Part shown: positions 1 through 11,700 of the stretch, in pieces
How positions within the stretch are numbered: position 1 is the first letter of the stretch
Layout: the number at the start of each line of letters is the position of its first letter
Assembly: GCA_963682025.1 (NCBI GenBank)
Contig: OY821518.1
Coordinates: 125,326,800-125,390,799 of the forward strand
DNA from: Cordilura impudica
Taxonomy: Eukaryota; Arthropoda; Insecta; Diptera; Scathophagidae
Direction: 5' to 3'
DNA: 64,000 nucleotides
Notes under the pieces: model-generated
What the model saw: the letters and a program-made list of their open reading frames with translations, nothing else
What the model was told of the DNA's origin: nothing
Database searches by the model: none
Program-made: the position numbers and the translations under genes

Positions 1-47
1 ATAAACTTATATATATACTCTGCACACTGGTGTGGAGGGTCTAAAAA
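1..47 (+). repeat. Family D (DINE-like) 3' end fragment
   Basis: The window opens inside the 3' end of a family D element. The segment reads through TCTGCACACTGGTGTGGAGG and matches the 3' end of the large copy that finishes near 48428. The remainder lies outside the window. Confidence 0.7.
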
Positions 48-329
48 TCTCTCTGAAGTGGTTCAGAACAATTAGGTTTATCTTCTAAACTTGTTAACAC
101 ATAACTCTAATAGAAAGACTGATTTAAAAAAAGGGATATTCTTTTCGATGACTGGTTCCAACATTTTATTTAGGAAAGGTCAAAGTGCATTATTATATTA
201 TAATTTTTTTTTAATGAAGTAACTTACAATGTGGTATTTTAAAAATTGTATATTACTAATATTCCTAATTTGCTACACTTGTGCTAAATTTCATTAGTGA
301 GTTTATACTTGTTTCAAATTTATACATAA

Positions 330-1114
330 ATAAGTAAGAAAATTACAGTCAGTCTAGACCGACCATACGATACCCTATACCATGCGTTAGAGACCTTATC
401 TCTTAGATCCAACTAATTATATATAGATAATAAGCATACCTAATTTGAGTGGCATTATATTTAATTTTTTTGCCTTCGGATATGAAAAACTTCATATCGG
501 ATGCTATATCTATATATAGGGACTAGATCGAAATATGGACCGATCCTGCGGCTACTTAGTTCTTGCCAAAAAATATATGAGAACGAAATTTGAGAAAAAT
601 CTGTGGAATATTCTTGTTTTTGATTGATTTAAGTGAAGATCGGGAATCAGCTTCATATGGGGGCTATGACTAAGAATTGTCCTATAGGGCTTATTTTTGG
701 ACTACTCATAAGTGGATATAATAAACATAAATAAAACCAATTTGATCCAGATCTATAGGATAATTAGGATATTATGCCAATTTTAGTCGATCTCATGGGG
801 GTCACTTGTTATGGGACTAGGTCTGAATACGAACCGGTTTTCACCAATTTCAATAACGTTCATCCTACGGCCAATAGAAGCTTATGCGCAAAATTTCATC
901 AAAACATATATTGATATTTGCGGCCTGTAGTTTGAATACAAGGTCACATGGACATTGCTAAATCGAATCAGAAAGTGATTCTAAATCGATCAGAAAGTGA
1001 TTCTGAGTTGATCGGTGTAATAAAAGATGATTCTCGGTCAAATATTTTTGGTAGTTACAGACATCAGCACAAAGTCACTATACTTTGACCACATGGTGGT
1101 ATAGGGCATAAAAA
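330..1114 (+). mobile_element. Family A (INE-1/DINE-1-like) element, diverged full-length copy
   Basis: This is a copy of a ~0.78-kb non-coding family present about 19 times in the window. The family has a 5' start like AACAAGTAAGAAAATTATAG, then a long palindrome centred on TCTAGA. Subterminal inverted repeats ATACCCTATACCA and TGGTATAGGGTAT follow, with a GGAC-rich microsatellite core and a 3' stem-loop ACCACATAGTGGT. These are the hallmarks of Helentron-associated INE-1/DINE-1 elements. This copy is more diverged than most: its palindrome is broken and the microsatellite is lost. Confidence 0.8.
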
Positions 1115-1227
1115 TAAGATTATATGAATTTTTTATAAAAGACTAGCATACCCGCCCGGTACTTCGTTACCTTTAATTTTTAAAGTAAAAAATAAATAAC
1201 ATATTTTTCATGTTCTCAAAAAACATG

Positions 1228-1690
1228 TGAACATGGGGAAGTCCACGCTTTTGCCATTCCACCGAGTACATAAAGCATTGAGTTTCTCCAAAAATGTTTC
1301 CTTTTGTTAGGAGAGCCATCATTTTTTTTACTTTCAGATGAAACACTCTAGCGATTATGCCATGACGGTCATGAGGTTTCTGTGAAGATAGGCCACTTGG
1401 GATTACATGTAAATGTGACAAAAAGATCGGGTCGACCATAATGGCGCACATAGGTCATGGCGTCCTGTGTTTTTTTATGCATGTATCGTGCGCCCCCTGT
1501 GAAAGAAGATGGAAGTACCACTAACTGACCAACCTCTGCAATATTGATATCTTGTTTTCCCAAAGCATCCTTCAGATGAATATAGTTATTCGACCGCAGC
1601 TGTTTTTGGTGTTTTCGTATGTAGTTCCGCGAATTTCTAAGAATCCTATTTCGGTTCGAATCTGCCTCCCAAAAGGACCCCACATTCCAA
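1228..1690 (-). pseudogene. Helitron Rep (Helitron-like N domain) fragment
   Basis: The minus strand encodes a piece of the Helitron replication initiator, the HUH nuclease that nicks DNA for rolling-circle transposition. Reading from 1683 down, blocks such as NYIHLKDALGKQD, LVVLPSSFTGG, YVRHYGRPDLF and TFTCNPKW are typical of the family. After a frameshift near 1405-1420 it continues as ARVFHLKVKKMMALLTKG and EWQKRGLPHVH, where HVH is the HUH metal-binding motif. The frame degenerates immediately after HVH, so the catalytic tyrosines and the helicase are missing. It cannot be active. Confidence 0.85.
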
Positions 1691-2000
1691 ATGTGATATT
1701 CCTGGGACCATTTTTAAAAATATTCCCTTTTGGGACGCTTTTACCCCTTTTCACCCCCTTAAAATGCGAATTTCCAAAAATACATATTTTGGTTCGAATC
1801 TGCGTCCCAAAAGAAACCTACATTCCAAATTTCATACTCCTAGTACCTTTTTTAAAGATTTTTTAAAATGCCATTTTACGGCCGTTTTTACCCTTTTTTA
1901 CCCCCTAAAAATTCGAATTTCAAAAAATGCCGTCTTATTGGATCTACACTCTGTAAAAGGAACTTACATGCCAAATTTCAAGTTTCTAGGTTCAGCGGTT
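1648..2000. repeat. Tandem ~140-bp repeat inside the Helitron
   Basis: About two and a half diverged copies of a ~138-146 bp unit. GGTTCGAATCTGC recurs at about 1652 and 1790, and TTGGATCTACAC at about 1938 is its third, more diverged counterpart. Each unit contains a CATTCCAAAT or CATGCCAAAT block and a TTTTACCCCTTTT-like tract. The array is followed by an AGTC microsatellite (about 2017-2041). Confidence 0.65.
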
Positions 2001-2074
2001 TGAGCTGGGCGATGATGAATGAGTCAGTCAGTCAGTCAGTCACTCACGCAACTCTTTTATATACTCTATATAGA

Positions 2075-3590
2075 TTAATATAGAAAAAATTACATTAAAG
2101 AAATATAAAATAAAGTACTAAATTCAACTAAATTTTGTTATTTGAAAAATCCAAAAAACTTTTTTTTTTACTAAATTGCATACTTGACTTTGATTTATTA
2201 TTAATAATACTGAAAAATCAAGAATTTGCGACCAAAAACGATTTTTTGTTTTGGTTAAAAAAAAAAAACTTTTTTAAACGAAGACATAATAATAAATTAT
2301 GCCGCCCACAAACAGCACTGTTCATTTAAGTTTCTTATTTAATTATTAACAAAGACTCCATAATTTCACATAGAAACAACAGCAACGTCTTATCTTAGTT
2401 ATTAGAGAAAATCTAAAAGCAAATTGAAAATAAATTCATTCGATTTATATCAAAAATTGTTTTGAAGCTCAAATATTCTCAAACTCAAATCTCTTGAAAA
2501 GGTTGTGCATTTTTGTTGATGATCGCAAAAAAACAAATGAAGATTTTCTAAATGTGTGTGGGTTTGGATTTTCCCAAACATGTTAAACATTGACTGCCTT
2601 AAAAAAACTCGTTGTGTTATTCATCTCTTCCTTTGCTGTGCCTTATCAGCAAAAAAAAAAAAAAAAAAAAAACACACGCACACACAAACACAGGCAGTAA
2701 CACTTACAAACATGAACTTATGGAATACAGTTTGTGTAATTGTAAGAATGATGGTTTGTACCAAAAATACTATATATTTTATGTCTAAATGTCTCGGCAA
2801 CAGCAGCATACATACAATGTCGCCAGAGATGGTGATGATGGGATTTTTGATGGTGCTGTTAAAGCTGCCGGTAAAGGCTGCTGTTGTACATTTTTAAAGT
2901 CTGCTTGTTTTTCTATTAACGGGATGCCGTGTGACAAGTTATCATGGTAAAAAAAATCAATGACGGTATTACAAAAAAAATTACTTCGCTTCACATAGAT
3001 TTTTGACACATATGTGCATATATTTATGTTTTGATATTAATTTTGTAAAGTACTTTCAAAAAATGCATACCTACACAAACAATTCAATTTTTGCATTCTT
3101 CCGGCGGATATTTTTGTTCTTAATTCATTTTGTTTTAAAACTGGTTTTTAAGAGACTTTAATTGATTTGGAAGTATAAATTTACTACTTGAAAATGCATT
3201 TAAATCTTTAATTGATTCCATTAATGTCTTTTTTTTTATTCGTACGCCAATATATTACTTATTGATTCATTTATAATTTTATTTATAAATTATAAATAAA
3301 AAAGCTGTTAGTATCTGAAAGTAAACTTGTTTACACGTAATATACCCTACAGTACACTATGTGGAATGTGTCATCCTCATCTCGTTTGGAAAAAAACAAT
3401 AATTGTGGCTAAAATATATGAAGTGAAAATTTCTATTTAATGTACTATAATGACATTGCGAAAAAACTTATTTAAGGACAACTATTTCCAAAAAGGATGT
3501 TATGTAATTCAAAAAATATTAAAAAAAAAATTTTTTTTTTCAAGAAATATTTTTAGGCAAAAAATAAAATTACCTTAAGTTAAATTTTAG
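2075..3590. other. Unassigned AT-rich stretch
   Basis: No gene or recognisable transposon was found. A run of about 20 A residues followed by a CA-rich stretch lies near 2649-2690. Short open frames here are not conserved elsewhere in the window. Confidence 0.5.
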
Positions 3591-3595
3591 AAAAA

Positions 3596-3905
3596 TGATA
3601 AAAAGATGCTTTTTAAGAATAAGTACTTTCTTAAGAAAATGTGCTTTTTAAAAAAGGTACTCTTTAAGAAGAGGCACTTTTTTCAGAAAAGGTACTTTCG
3701 TAAGAAAAATTTGTTAAGAAAAGGAACTTTTTAAAGAAACTATACTTTTGAAAAAATTTGCTTTTTTAAGGAACTATACTATTTTAAAAAATTTACTTTT
3801 TTCAGAAAAAGGTACTTTTTCCAGAAAATGTACTATTTAAAGAAAGGTACTTTGTAAGAAAATGTATATTTTTAACAAAAGCGACTTTCTTTAGCAAAGG
3901 ATTAT
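3596..3905. repeat. Degenerate minisatellite rich in GGTACTTTTTAAG
   Basis: A motif close to AAAAGGTACTTTTTAAGA recurs roughly every 20-40 bases for about 300 bp, with variable length and many substitutions. No coding potential is evident. Confidence 0.55.
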
Positions 3906-3978
3906 ATTTTTTCTTTCAGATTAGCAATTTCTTTTATTTTATCGGGACAACGATAAAAAAAAACATGCATTATAACTA

Positions 3979-4083
3979 ACGGGACCATACGTCCCGTTTT
4001 GAACGGGACCGTCCCGTTTTCAGCTACTTTGTCACGTTGTTCCCGACAACAACTCGGGGACGCAAAAAAGTCCCGTTTTCAGA
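3979..4083. repeat. Short repeats of GTCCCGTTTTCAG
   Basis: GTCCCGTTTT occurs three times (3991-4083), twice as GTCCCGTTTTCAG. The first part contains the palindrome ACGGGACCGTCCCGT. It is GC-rich relative to its surroundings. Function is unknown. The bases from 4086 to 4408 show nothing recognisable. Confidence 0.45.
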
Positions 4084-4408
4084 AATTCGAAAAAGGAGAT
4101 AGTTGATTTGTTCAAAAATGTAAGAACAAATTCGTCAAAGATAGTTTTTTTTTAATATATGTATGTTAAAATACATCACAAGTCAGCTGAAAAATAATTT
4201 CATTTAAAAAATATTTAAAGCGATTTAACTGAATTTCTTATGAATTTGGTTGAATCAATTAATTGGTACATAAACTTAAATTACTGTTCTTAAAAAGCAA
4301 AAATGAAAAATTTAACCCCCTCTCAAAATAAGAATACGTTGCGTTTTTTGTACGTTGCCCGTCAAACTAATAATCAAAATACAACAAAAAAAAAAAAAAA
4401 ACATTGCA

Positions 4409-4898
4409 AACAAGTAAGAAAATTATAATCGGTCTAGACCGACTATACGATACCCTATACCATGCATTTGGAAACCATATCTCTTAGGCCCAACTAACTG
4501 GACATAGAAAATAAGCAAAAACCAAATTTGAGTGGGATTTTTATTAATTTTTTTGGCTGCAGATATGAAAAAGTTCATATCGGATGCTATATCTATATGG
4601 GGACTAGGTTCAAAAATGGACCGATCCTGACCATGGTTGGTAACGTCTCTTGTATTTTGCAAAAACATATACAAACAAAATTTGAGAAGAATCAGTGCAA
4701 TATTTTTGTTTTTTAATAGATTTAAGTTAATATCGGGAAGCAGCTCTATATGATACCAAAGGGATCATTTTTCGACTACTCATTAATGGATGTAATGAAC
4801 GCATACAAACCCAATTTGAGTAAGATCTATATGACAATTTGGATCTTTTGGCAATTTATGTCGATTTCATAGGGGTAATTTGTATGGGGGCTAGGTCT
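4409..4898 (+). mobile_element. Family A element, 3'-truncated
   Basis: A good 5' end with the palindrome (about 4436-4450) runs to about 4898. There it stops in the segment that other copies read as GGGGGCTAGGTCTGAACATGG and joins family B directly. The microsatellite core and 3' stem-loop are missing. Confidence 0.85.
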
Positions 4899-6120
4899 GT
4901 TTTAATTTATATTCGTGAGCAATAAGCAGATAATTGCACCAGAGATATATCACAATGTGTAATTTTGATCTCAGGAGCACTGAAGGGTTAAATAAATAAA
5001 AATTAACCGAATTATTTTTCTTAAATTCTAAATAGTGGTATCAACGAGTTTAATAGAAAAACTCGTTTTCGGTAATTTTTATTTAAAAATATCTTAAAAT
5101 CCAAATCTGGCATTGGCAAATAATGGGTTAACGTTCTCGAATTTATCCCAAATTTTTGGAGCAAAACTTCTACACTTCTAAAAATTGGACAGCACTTACC
5201 AAATATTTGAATTTTTTGCATAAATTGTCTTTTATTAGCTTGGGGTCATATGTGACCCCAATTCCAAAAGGGTTAATGGAGTCATATTATTTTTTTCCGA
5301 AATCCTATGTTATTAAGATAAAATATAACATTTAAAAGTAGAAAAGTGATGAATTTTTGATACAAAGTATTTAGAAAGAGTACATTTACAGAATATTTCA
5401 CAAAAATCCAATTTTTCTCGAAATCCGCAAAAATAAAATCCTTGTCAAAAAATTCTGGCAGAGGGATTTACTTAAAAATTCACACAGTTAATCTGCAACA
5501 TGTATTTAATAAAACCTTAAAGTAATATATTAATTTTTTTAAATTTTGTTTAAGAAAATTTTTTCAAACTTGAAAAAGGAGTTTTAAAAATTTTATCAAA
5601 AAATTTCGAATTTTCGGTCTCAATGCGCAATAGGTTAGCAACGTCGTAATAAAACAATACTTCATATCTGAGTACTTATAAGTATAGAGACCAAAAGAGA
5701 ATGATGGCTTTAATCAATTTCTCAAAGTTGCAAAAAATGCCATCAAATTTCATGACCTAGTTTTTTTTTTGGCACAAAAGTGGTCTGGGGCATTTGCTAT
5801 TTCTTGGCGAGGTTTCATACGATTTTGAAGTTATATAGCCTTTTGAAAGGATAATTTAATACTGATCCCGAATTATGTAAGAGCTTGTCGGATAAATTAA
5901 TTTATAGAACGAAATTTTCGTAAAATCTGAAAAAAGTCATATTTTCCCCATATAAACACACTTGAAATTTTCAATTGCTTTGCGCCACGACTAAACGTTT
6001 TTTGATTGGCCCAAAACTTTGTATTTCTCAGTTTTTTTGCTATTTGCATATTTCTAGGGGGTGAGACCGACAGCTTGACCACGTTTTTTTCCCTCCATAT
6101 AACGAAGGGCCACCCTAGTA
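4899..6120. repeat. Repeat family B, copy 1
   Basis: This ~1.1-kb non-coding repeat matches 12396-13455 in the same orientation and 8478-8740 in reverse. It contains three GGGTTAA motifs near 4986, 5125 and 5271, spaced about 140 bp. Before the third lies the near-palindrome GGGGTCATATGTGACCCC. CCCTTT next to TTAA with a GGGGTCA/TGACCCC block resembles piggyBac-type ends, but no transposase is present and I treat that as a hint only. Strong similarity to copy 2 ends near 5975; the last ~140 bp are weaker. The mariner at 6135 follows at once. Confidence 0.65.
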
Positions 6121-6237
6121 TATATGTATATGTACAGGGTGGGTCTAAAGTGACCATGGGGTTTAAAAATTTTAAAACTTTTTCGTTTATATATTTTTGT
6201 ATTCAGATTATATAAATAACACCTGGAGAATAAATAA

Positions 6238-6538
6238 TGGAGAGATGCACAACTGAACAAGGAACCTGAATAATAGTATTTTATTATTTTAATCAGCGAT
6301 CAATTATTTTAACGCAAAGAGCATATCGTCGCCATTTTACCGTCAGAATTTCATCCTCTGAAGCAATAATTCGTTGCTTAGTTTATTATCACCACCAATA
6401 TAGCACTGTAATAAAAGAGTTGCCTCGAACCGGTAGACCACGTTTAACTCGGCACTGTGGAAAATATTGAACGTGTAAAGCAAAGTGTTAACGAAATACC
6501 AGAAACGGAATGTCTCGTACGTCATTACGGCACATTTA
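6238..6538 (+). pseudogene. Mariner-type transposase, N-terminal remnant
   Basis: Translation from the ATG at 6238 gives MERCTTEQGT, a stop, then NQRSIILTQRAYRRHF and KELPRTGRPRLTRHC. These correspond to the paired helix-turn-helix DNA-binding region and the GRPR linker of mariner-type transposases. At least two stops and a frameshift break the frame, and family A cuts it at about 6539. It belongs with the catalytic remnant at 7432-7978. Confidence 0.75.
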
Positions 6539-7304
6539 ACAAGTAAGAAAATTATAGTCGGTCTAGACCGACTATACGATACCCTATACCATGCATTTAG
6601 AGACCCTATCTCTCAGGCCCAACTAATTGGATATAGAAAATAAGCATAAACCAAATTTGAGTGGGATTTTTATTATTTTTTTTGGCTGCAGATATGAAAA
6701 AGTTCATATCGGATGCTATATCTATATGGGGACTAGGCCCAAAAATGGACCGATCCTGACCATGTTTTGTAAAGTCTCTTCTATTTTGCAAAAATATATA
6801 CAAACAAAATTTGAAAAGAATTCGTGCAATATTTTTGTTTTTTTATAGATTTAAGCGAAGATCGGGGCCTATGACTAAGAGTTGTTCCATAGGGATCATT
6901 TTTGGACTACTGATTAATGGATGTAATAAACACATACAAACCCAATTTGACTAAGGTTCATATGATAATTTGGATCTTATGGCAATTTATGTTGATTTCA
7001 TAGGGATCATTTGCATAGTGGCTAGGTCTGAACATGGACCAATTCTCACCAATTTCAATAGCGTTCATCCTATGGCCGATAAAAGCTTATATACCAAATT
7101 TCATCAAAATATTTGCGACCTGCAGTTTGATTACAAGCTTTACATGGACACAGAGACGGACGGACATCGTTAAATCAAATCATATAGTGATTCTGATTCG
7201 ATCGATATAATAAATGATGGGTCTAGGTCAAATATTTTTGGTAGTTACAAACAGCAGCACAAAGCCATTACACCCAAACCACATAGTGGTATAGGGTATA
7301 AAAA
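6539..7304 (+). mobile_element. Family A element nested in the mariner
   Basis: A nearly full copy with the palindrome at about 6555-6578 and the 3' stem-loop and GGTATAGGGTATAA at the end. The GGAC core is shortened to ACGGACGGACATCG. It interrupts the transposase remnant, so it arrived after the mariner. Confidence 0.9.
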
Positions 7305-7431
7305 TATATTTACTGTTATTCCCGTATAAGGTGCAATTGGTGCAATAATTAAAACCCATAGATCATCAACATTTTGCAGTTAAATTTTAGTAGTTGGCCA
7401 GAAATGAAATCATTTTTATTGAATATCTGAA

Positions 7432-7978
7432 TATGAGTGATTAAGCTCATTTTCATTTGAATGGCTTTGTTAAAAAGAACTGTAGGCTCTAACAATCCAA
7501 GAGCCATTCATCAACGTCAAGTGTACCCTACTAGGTGTACAGTATAGTGTAGTATTACACTGAAAATATCATTGGGCCTTACTTCTTCGAAAATGAAGAT
7601 GGAAATGCTGTAACCATAAATGGTGAGCGGTATCGGTGTATGATAGAAAAATTTTTACGTCCTGCTCTTGAAAACAGACCTGAAATGTGGTTTCAGCAGG
7701 ATGGAGCCACTGCCCACACTGCCCGAGACACAATGGTACTTTTAAGGCAAATTTTTGGAGAGCGAATAATTCCCAGAAACTCGGATTTGTCAGCATCCGA
7801 ATATTTTCTTTGGGGTTATTTGAAAGAGCGAGTATATGTGAACAAGCTCGAGACAATCCTTGAACTCAAGGCCAACATTGTTGCAGAAATTCAAAAGTTA
7901 CAGCCACAAATTTTGAAAAATGTTATGGAAAATGCTTTGAAAACCATCACTGCGAAGCTTAAAACTGGGGTCCTTTAA
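7432..7978 (+). pseudogene. Mariner-type transposase, catalytic-domain remnant
   Basis: The segment around 7438-7470 reads S-D-stop-AHFHLNGFV, the first catalytic block (SDEAHF in relatives) with a stop after the Asp. A frame reads from about 7569 as IIGPYFFENEDGNAVTINGE, then WFQQDGATAHTARDT with the second catalytic Asp, and ends EYFLWGYLKERVYVNKLE plus a C-terminal helix region to the stop at 7976-7978. Relatives have a WPPRSPDLS-type stretch before the third catalytic acid. Here it is shortened to RNSDLSASEYF, so about nine residues are missing and the expected Asp is Glu. It is inactive. Confidence 0.85.
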
Positions 7979-8025
7979 GCGACATTAGTGTAAAAAAATT
8001 TCCATTTTGTATATTTTATAATCTG

Positions 8026-8060
<35 letters not shown>

Positions 8061-8112
8061 CGAAAAAGTTATTATATATTTAAACACCGGGTGACTTTTG
8101 GCCCACCCTGTA

Positions 8113-8477
8113 CATGGATGAGTTGAATGCATTGAAATAACGGTAGGCATTACAAGTATTTTCCTAAAATTATAAACAAAACTGATGTGATTTATGAAAC
8201 AGTTTTAATTCATATTTATTGACACTTATACTTATAAATCAACATTATTATAAGTATTAGTGCATCAGAATAGTTGAATTTCAATGATCGTTACTCACTT
8301 ATACTTACAATTTCATTAGTGACTATGATTAGCGAAAAAATGATTCAATGCTGATCTCTGATTCTTTGCTTTGTAATGCAATGACGTGATCCAAGATAAT
8401 AAGGGCAAATTGGTTATTGTTGGTGTCTCTTCATAAAGAAAGAGAAATTCTTATTCAGTTGCATTCGAACTGTTAAA
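8113..8477. other. Unassigned stretch
   Basis: Between the mariner and the family B fragment I see no gene or recognised repeat. Confidence 0.4.
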
Positions 8478-8768
8478 TACATTTTAGAGATTAACTGAAT
8501 GAATTTTTAGGTAAATTCCTATGCTCGAAATTTTTTACAGTGATTTTTGCGGATTTCGTGAAAAATAAGATTTTTGTGAAATATTTAGTAAATGTACTCT
8601 TTTTAATTCTTTGTATCAAAAATTAATCAGTTTTCTACTTTTAAATATTATATTTTATCTCAATAGCCTAGGGTTTCGGAAAACATAATATGACCCCATT
8701 AACCTTTTTGGACTTGGGGTCATATATGACCCCAAAATAATTTATAAGTGCTGTTGAGTTTTTACATG
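8478..8768 (-). repeat. Repeat family B fragment, inverted
   Basis: The segment is the reverse complement of about 5222-5530. It includes the perfect palindrome TTGGGGTCATATATGACC-CCAA (hyphen inserted) near 8715. Similarity fades at about 8740, just before the Transib insertion. Confidence 0.7.
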
Positions 8769-8773
8769 TGACG

Positions 8774-11700
8774 CACAATGGCGCCCGTAGAGCAAACGAG
8801 GTTGCAAAACTCAAAATTGTCATGTGCGCCGACGAAGTTTTGAATAAACCCATGTTATAGGAAACTTTTCAACGATTTCAAATATGCTACTCTTAATAAT
8901 ATCACATTTTTAGTTTAGAAGATATAACCGTTCAAAGTTGACCGACTTTCGGTTTTCAAAAAAACACACAATTTTTAGTCAATTTGTTGCGATTTCAGGT
9001 GTAATATCACGAAAAATAGGTAACGAATCATCTTATTTTTTGTTTGTATTGATTGATGTATTTATTAAATGTATAATGATAAAAAAAATTAACTGTTTGC
9101 TTTGTGTTTCTCCTGGTAAATCACTATTTAAAAACTATCCGTTTTTTCACTATTTTTCAACTTTGACGGAAAATAAAAAAAATCTATATTTTTCTATATT
9201 TGCCATATTTGCAAAACATGTTCTTTGATTATTTCTTTACATAATTCAGAAGGTTTTATCTGCCCGTACGTGCCCGTTTGGCTTCTAGAGGTAAAAAAGG
9301 TTAAAAAGACATGGTTGCAGAAATTGTATGGCGTGCATCCCTTACATGTTTTGACTGACAGTAGTTTGATCGAATAGTTTGAAAATTGCATTTTAAGTCG
9401 GTTGTCTACCTGTGAGCCTCTGCCAAAGTCTACTCCCAATATTCACTCATTGAAATTCGCAATTACGCATCTCACTTAAAAATTACTTTGGAGTACAAAT
9501 GGTCAAGAACAATATTGACTTATGGTCCATTCAGGTAGCCACAAATCTTATTTAGACACGAGCATAATATCAAAATTGCATAATTCAGCCTAAATCCATA
9601 TGTATGCAGGGACCAGGTAAATTTTTAGGCATGGTAGCATAAGCCTATATATTGCAAAATAAGCATAATGCCTGGATTAGTCTACGATTGAAAGTTGGCG
9701 CAACAAGTACTGAAACCATGACGTTAAACAATTTAAGTACATGGCGTTGAACAATTTAAATTATTTGAACTGTTTAGAAGGTCAACCACACCAAAGTTTT
9801 TCACGGAAGCTGCTTTAGAAGAACTTGATAGCTTATACGGAAATATTGAGAGAAGCGAAATTATAAAAAATAGTTTTTATCTGATATGTGCAAATATTAA
9901 GGCAAAATGGGTGAAATTTAATCGAACCATTCAGAACTTCAACTCCAAATAGGAGGACTGGCTTAATGGAGGCACCATCCTGGATATATTGGCAGTAGAT
10001 AAACCCACCACATCAACCAGAGGAGCAAAAGGAAGGCCAAAAAAAAGTACTGAGGAGTGTTCAATTTTCACAAGAAAGAGGAAACTTGCCGATGCCACCA
10101 ATGACTTGGCCACGAAGCATTTATCGCACGCGCTATTAAATATACAAAGGATAGTGAAAGAGTTAGGTCGGAGATTACAAAATCTGTTGCTGATGCAAGC
10201 CCACTGCGACTAAAAAGGATTAAGGAAAGCATTCCCACGCCCACAAACGCACACATTAAAAAGTATGGTTCCGAAGAAGCCTTGGCCTTGTTTATGGACT
10301 TACAACTTTCCAAAGAAAAATATGAGATACTACGGGCATCCTTGATGCGACAAGGGGCTGACGTTTTACCAGGATACAAGCATATTACGCAAGCCAAAAT
10401 AAATTCACGACCACTGCATACGGAGTTTACGGACGTCTCTGTGAAAGCCAATCTGCAGGATCTCATGGGCCATACAGCAAAATGGTTGTTGGAGAGTCAT
10501 CCTGAAAATGAGGTGAAAATTCTTCCCTTAAAACTGACATTTATCAGCAAATGGGGCTGCGATGGATCATCCGGACAAAGCGTTTATAAGCAAAGGATAT
10601 CTTCCGATGACGCTACAATATCGGACGGAAATATGTTTATGGCATCTGTTGTTCCTTTGCGGCTAAAATCTGATGTTTCCCTACACTGGAAAAATCCATG
10701 TCCGTCATCAGTGCCCACTAATGTCTCAGTTTGCAGGCGAATCGGCAGAACTCATAAGGACCACGGTGAAGGACATTGAAGAACAAATAAGCAAGATTAA
10801 GCCTACAAAGCTGCAAATTGGAGAAGGGAAATATATTGAATGCAATTACGAGTTCCACCTGACCATGGTTGACGGAAAAGTCGTAAACGAACTGACAGGA
10901 ACAACCTCAACATTATCATGCCCGATTTGCAAAAAGAGTCAGAAGAACTTTGGTAATTTAAACGATTCTACAAACGAGGAGAATTACGAATATGGAATGT
11001 CACCATTGCACGCAAGGATAAGGTGTATGGAGTTCTTGCTAAAACTGGCGTATACCCTACCACAACAGGAGGAAAACTTCGATGAAAATACATCAATAAA
11101 GGATAAGGAAAAGATCAGAAAGAAGCAAATACAGGATGCTTTTTTTAAACAAGTTGAACCAAACACGGATACGGTAACTGAAACGATGGAAACACTTCTA
11201 GGAGATTTTTTGGAAATGATAAGGCAGTAACTAGAATCACTAGAATTGACAATCAAATCGTGAAAAGATTGGGAACGATCATGAATGTTTTAAACTGCAA
11301 AGAAAATGTCAATTCTACAAAATACGGAGAATATGCATCGAAACTTGCATCTATTTTAGCAGAAATGTATCCACAGAAGAAGTTGACCCCGACCGTCCAT
11401 AAAATATTGGCGCATGGCAAAGATATAATTGAATACCAGTCATTGCCAATTGGACAGCTTTCTGAAGAAGCAGAGGAGTCTCTTAACAAATTTTATAAAA
11501 AATATAGATTGCAGAACACATTCAAAGCATCAAGGATATGGCAAAATGAGGACCTCTTCAACATGTTGGCAGCATCTTCCGATTCACTTATTTCTTCCCT
11601 GCGGCATGTGAAGTCACGAATAGAGTTAGAAAATAATTATAGCTTAGAAATGATTAGTCTTTTAGTTATACCTTCTCTTACGAATTGTGATGAATATTTT

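Larger units (their letters stand above)
1143..2074 (-). mobile_element. Short Helitron with both termini
   Basis: On the minus strand the element starts with TC (complement of 2073-2074) directly after an A. It ends with CTAG (1143-1146) directly before a T. Those are the Helitron rules: 5' TC, 3' CTRR, insertion between A and T, no target duplication. The last ~25 nt carry a GC-rich block like that of other Helitron ends in the window. The 5' half holds tandem non-coding repeats, the 3' half a fragment of the Rep gene. At 932 bp it is far shorter than an autonomous Helitron (usually several kb) and lacks a helicase, so it is an internally deleted derivative. Confidence 0.75.
6135..8110 (+). 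mobile_element. Mariner-type (IS630/Tc1/mariner) element, interrupted by family A
   Basis: The ends are inverted repeats: CAGGGTGGGTCTAAAGTGAC on the left against CAGGGTGGGCCAAAAGTCAC read from the right. Weaker similarity continues for about 60 bp (ACTTTTTCGTTTATATAT). TA dinucleotides flank both ends (6133-6134 and 8111-8112), as expected for this superfamily. A complete family A element (6539-7304) sits inside, so the mariner without it is about 1.2 kb, a normal length. It inserted into or at the edge of family B. Confidence 0.85.

Noticed and set aside
2556..2897. 113-codon frame including a lysine run.
   Set aside because: It reads through a poly(A) and CA microsatellite and has no family motif.
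6606..6848. Open frames of about 62-97 codons recurring on both strands of family A copies (for example with GCYIYMGTRPKNGP or MNFFISAAKK).
   Set aside because: They occur at the same place in every copy because the DNA is repeated. Frames are open on both strands, lose their ends in diverged copies and show no known domain; no sign of protein selection.
10068..10466. 132-codon minus-strand frame across the Transib 1 gene.
   Set aside because: It is the antisense shadow of the plus-strand transposase, which has recognisable catalytic motifs.
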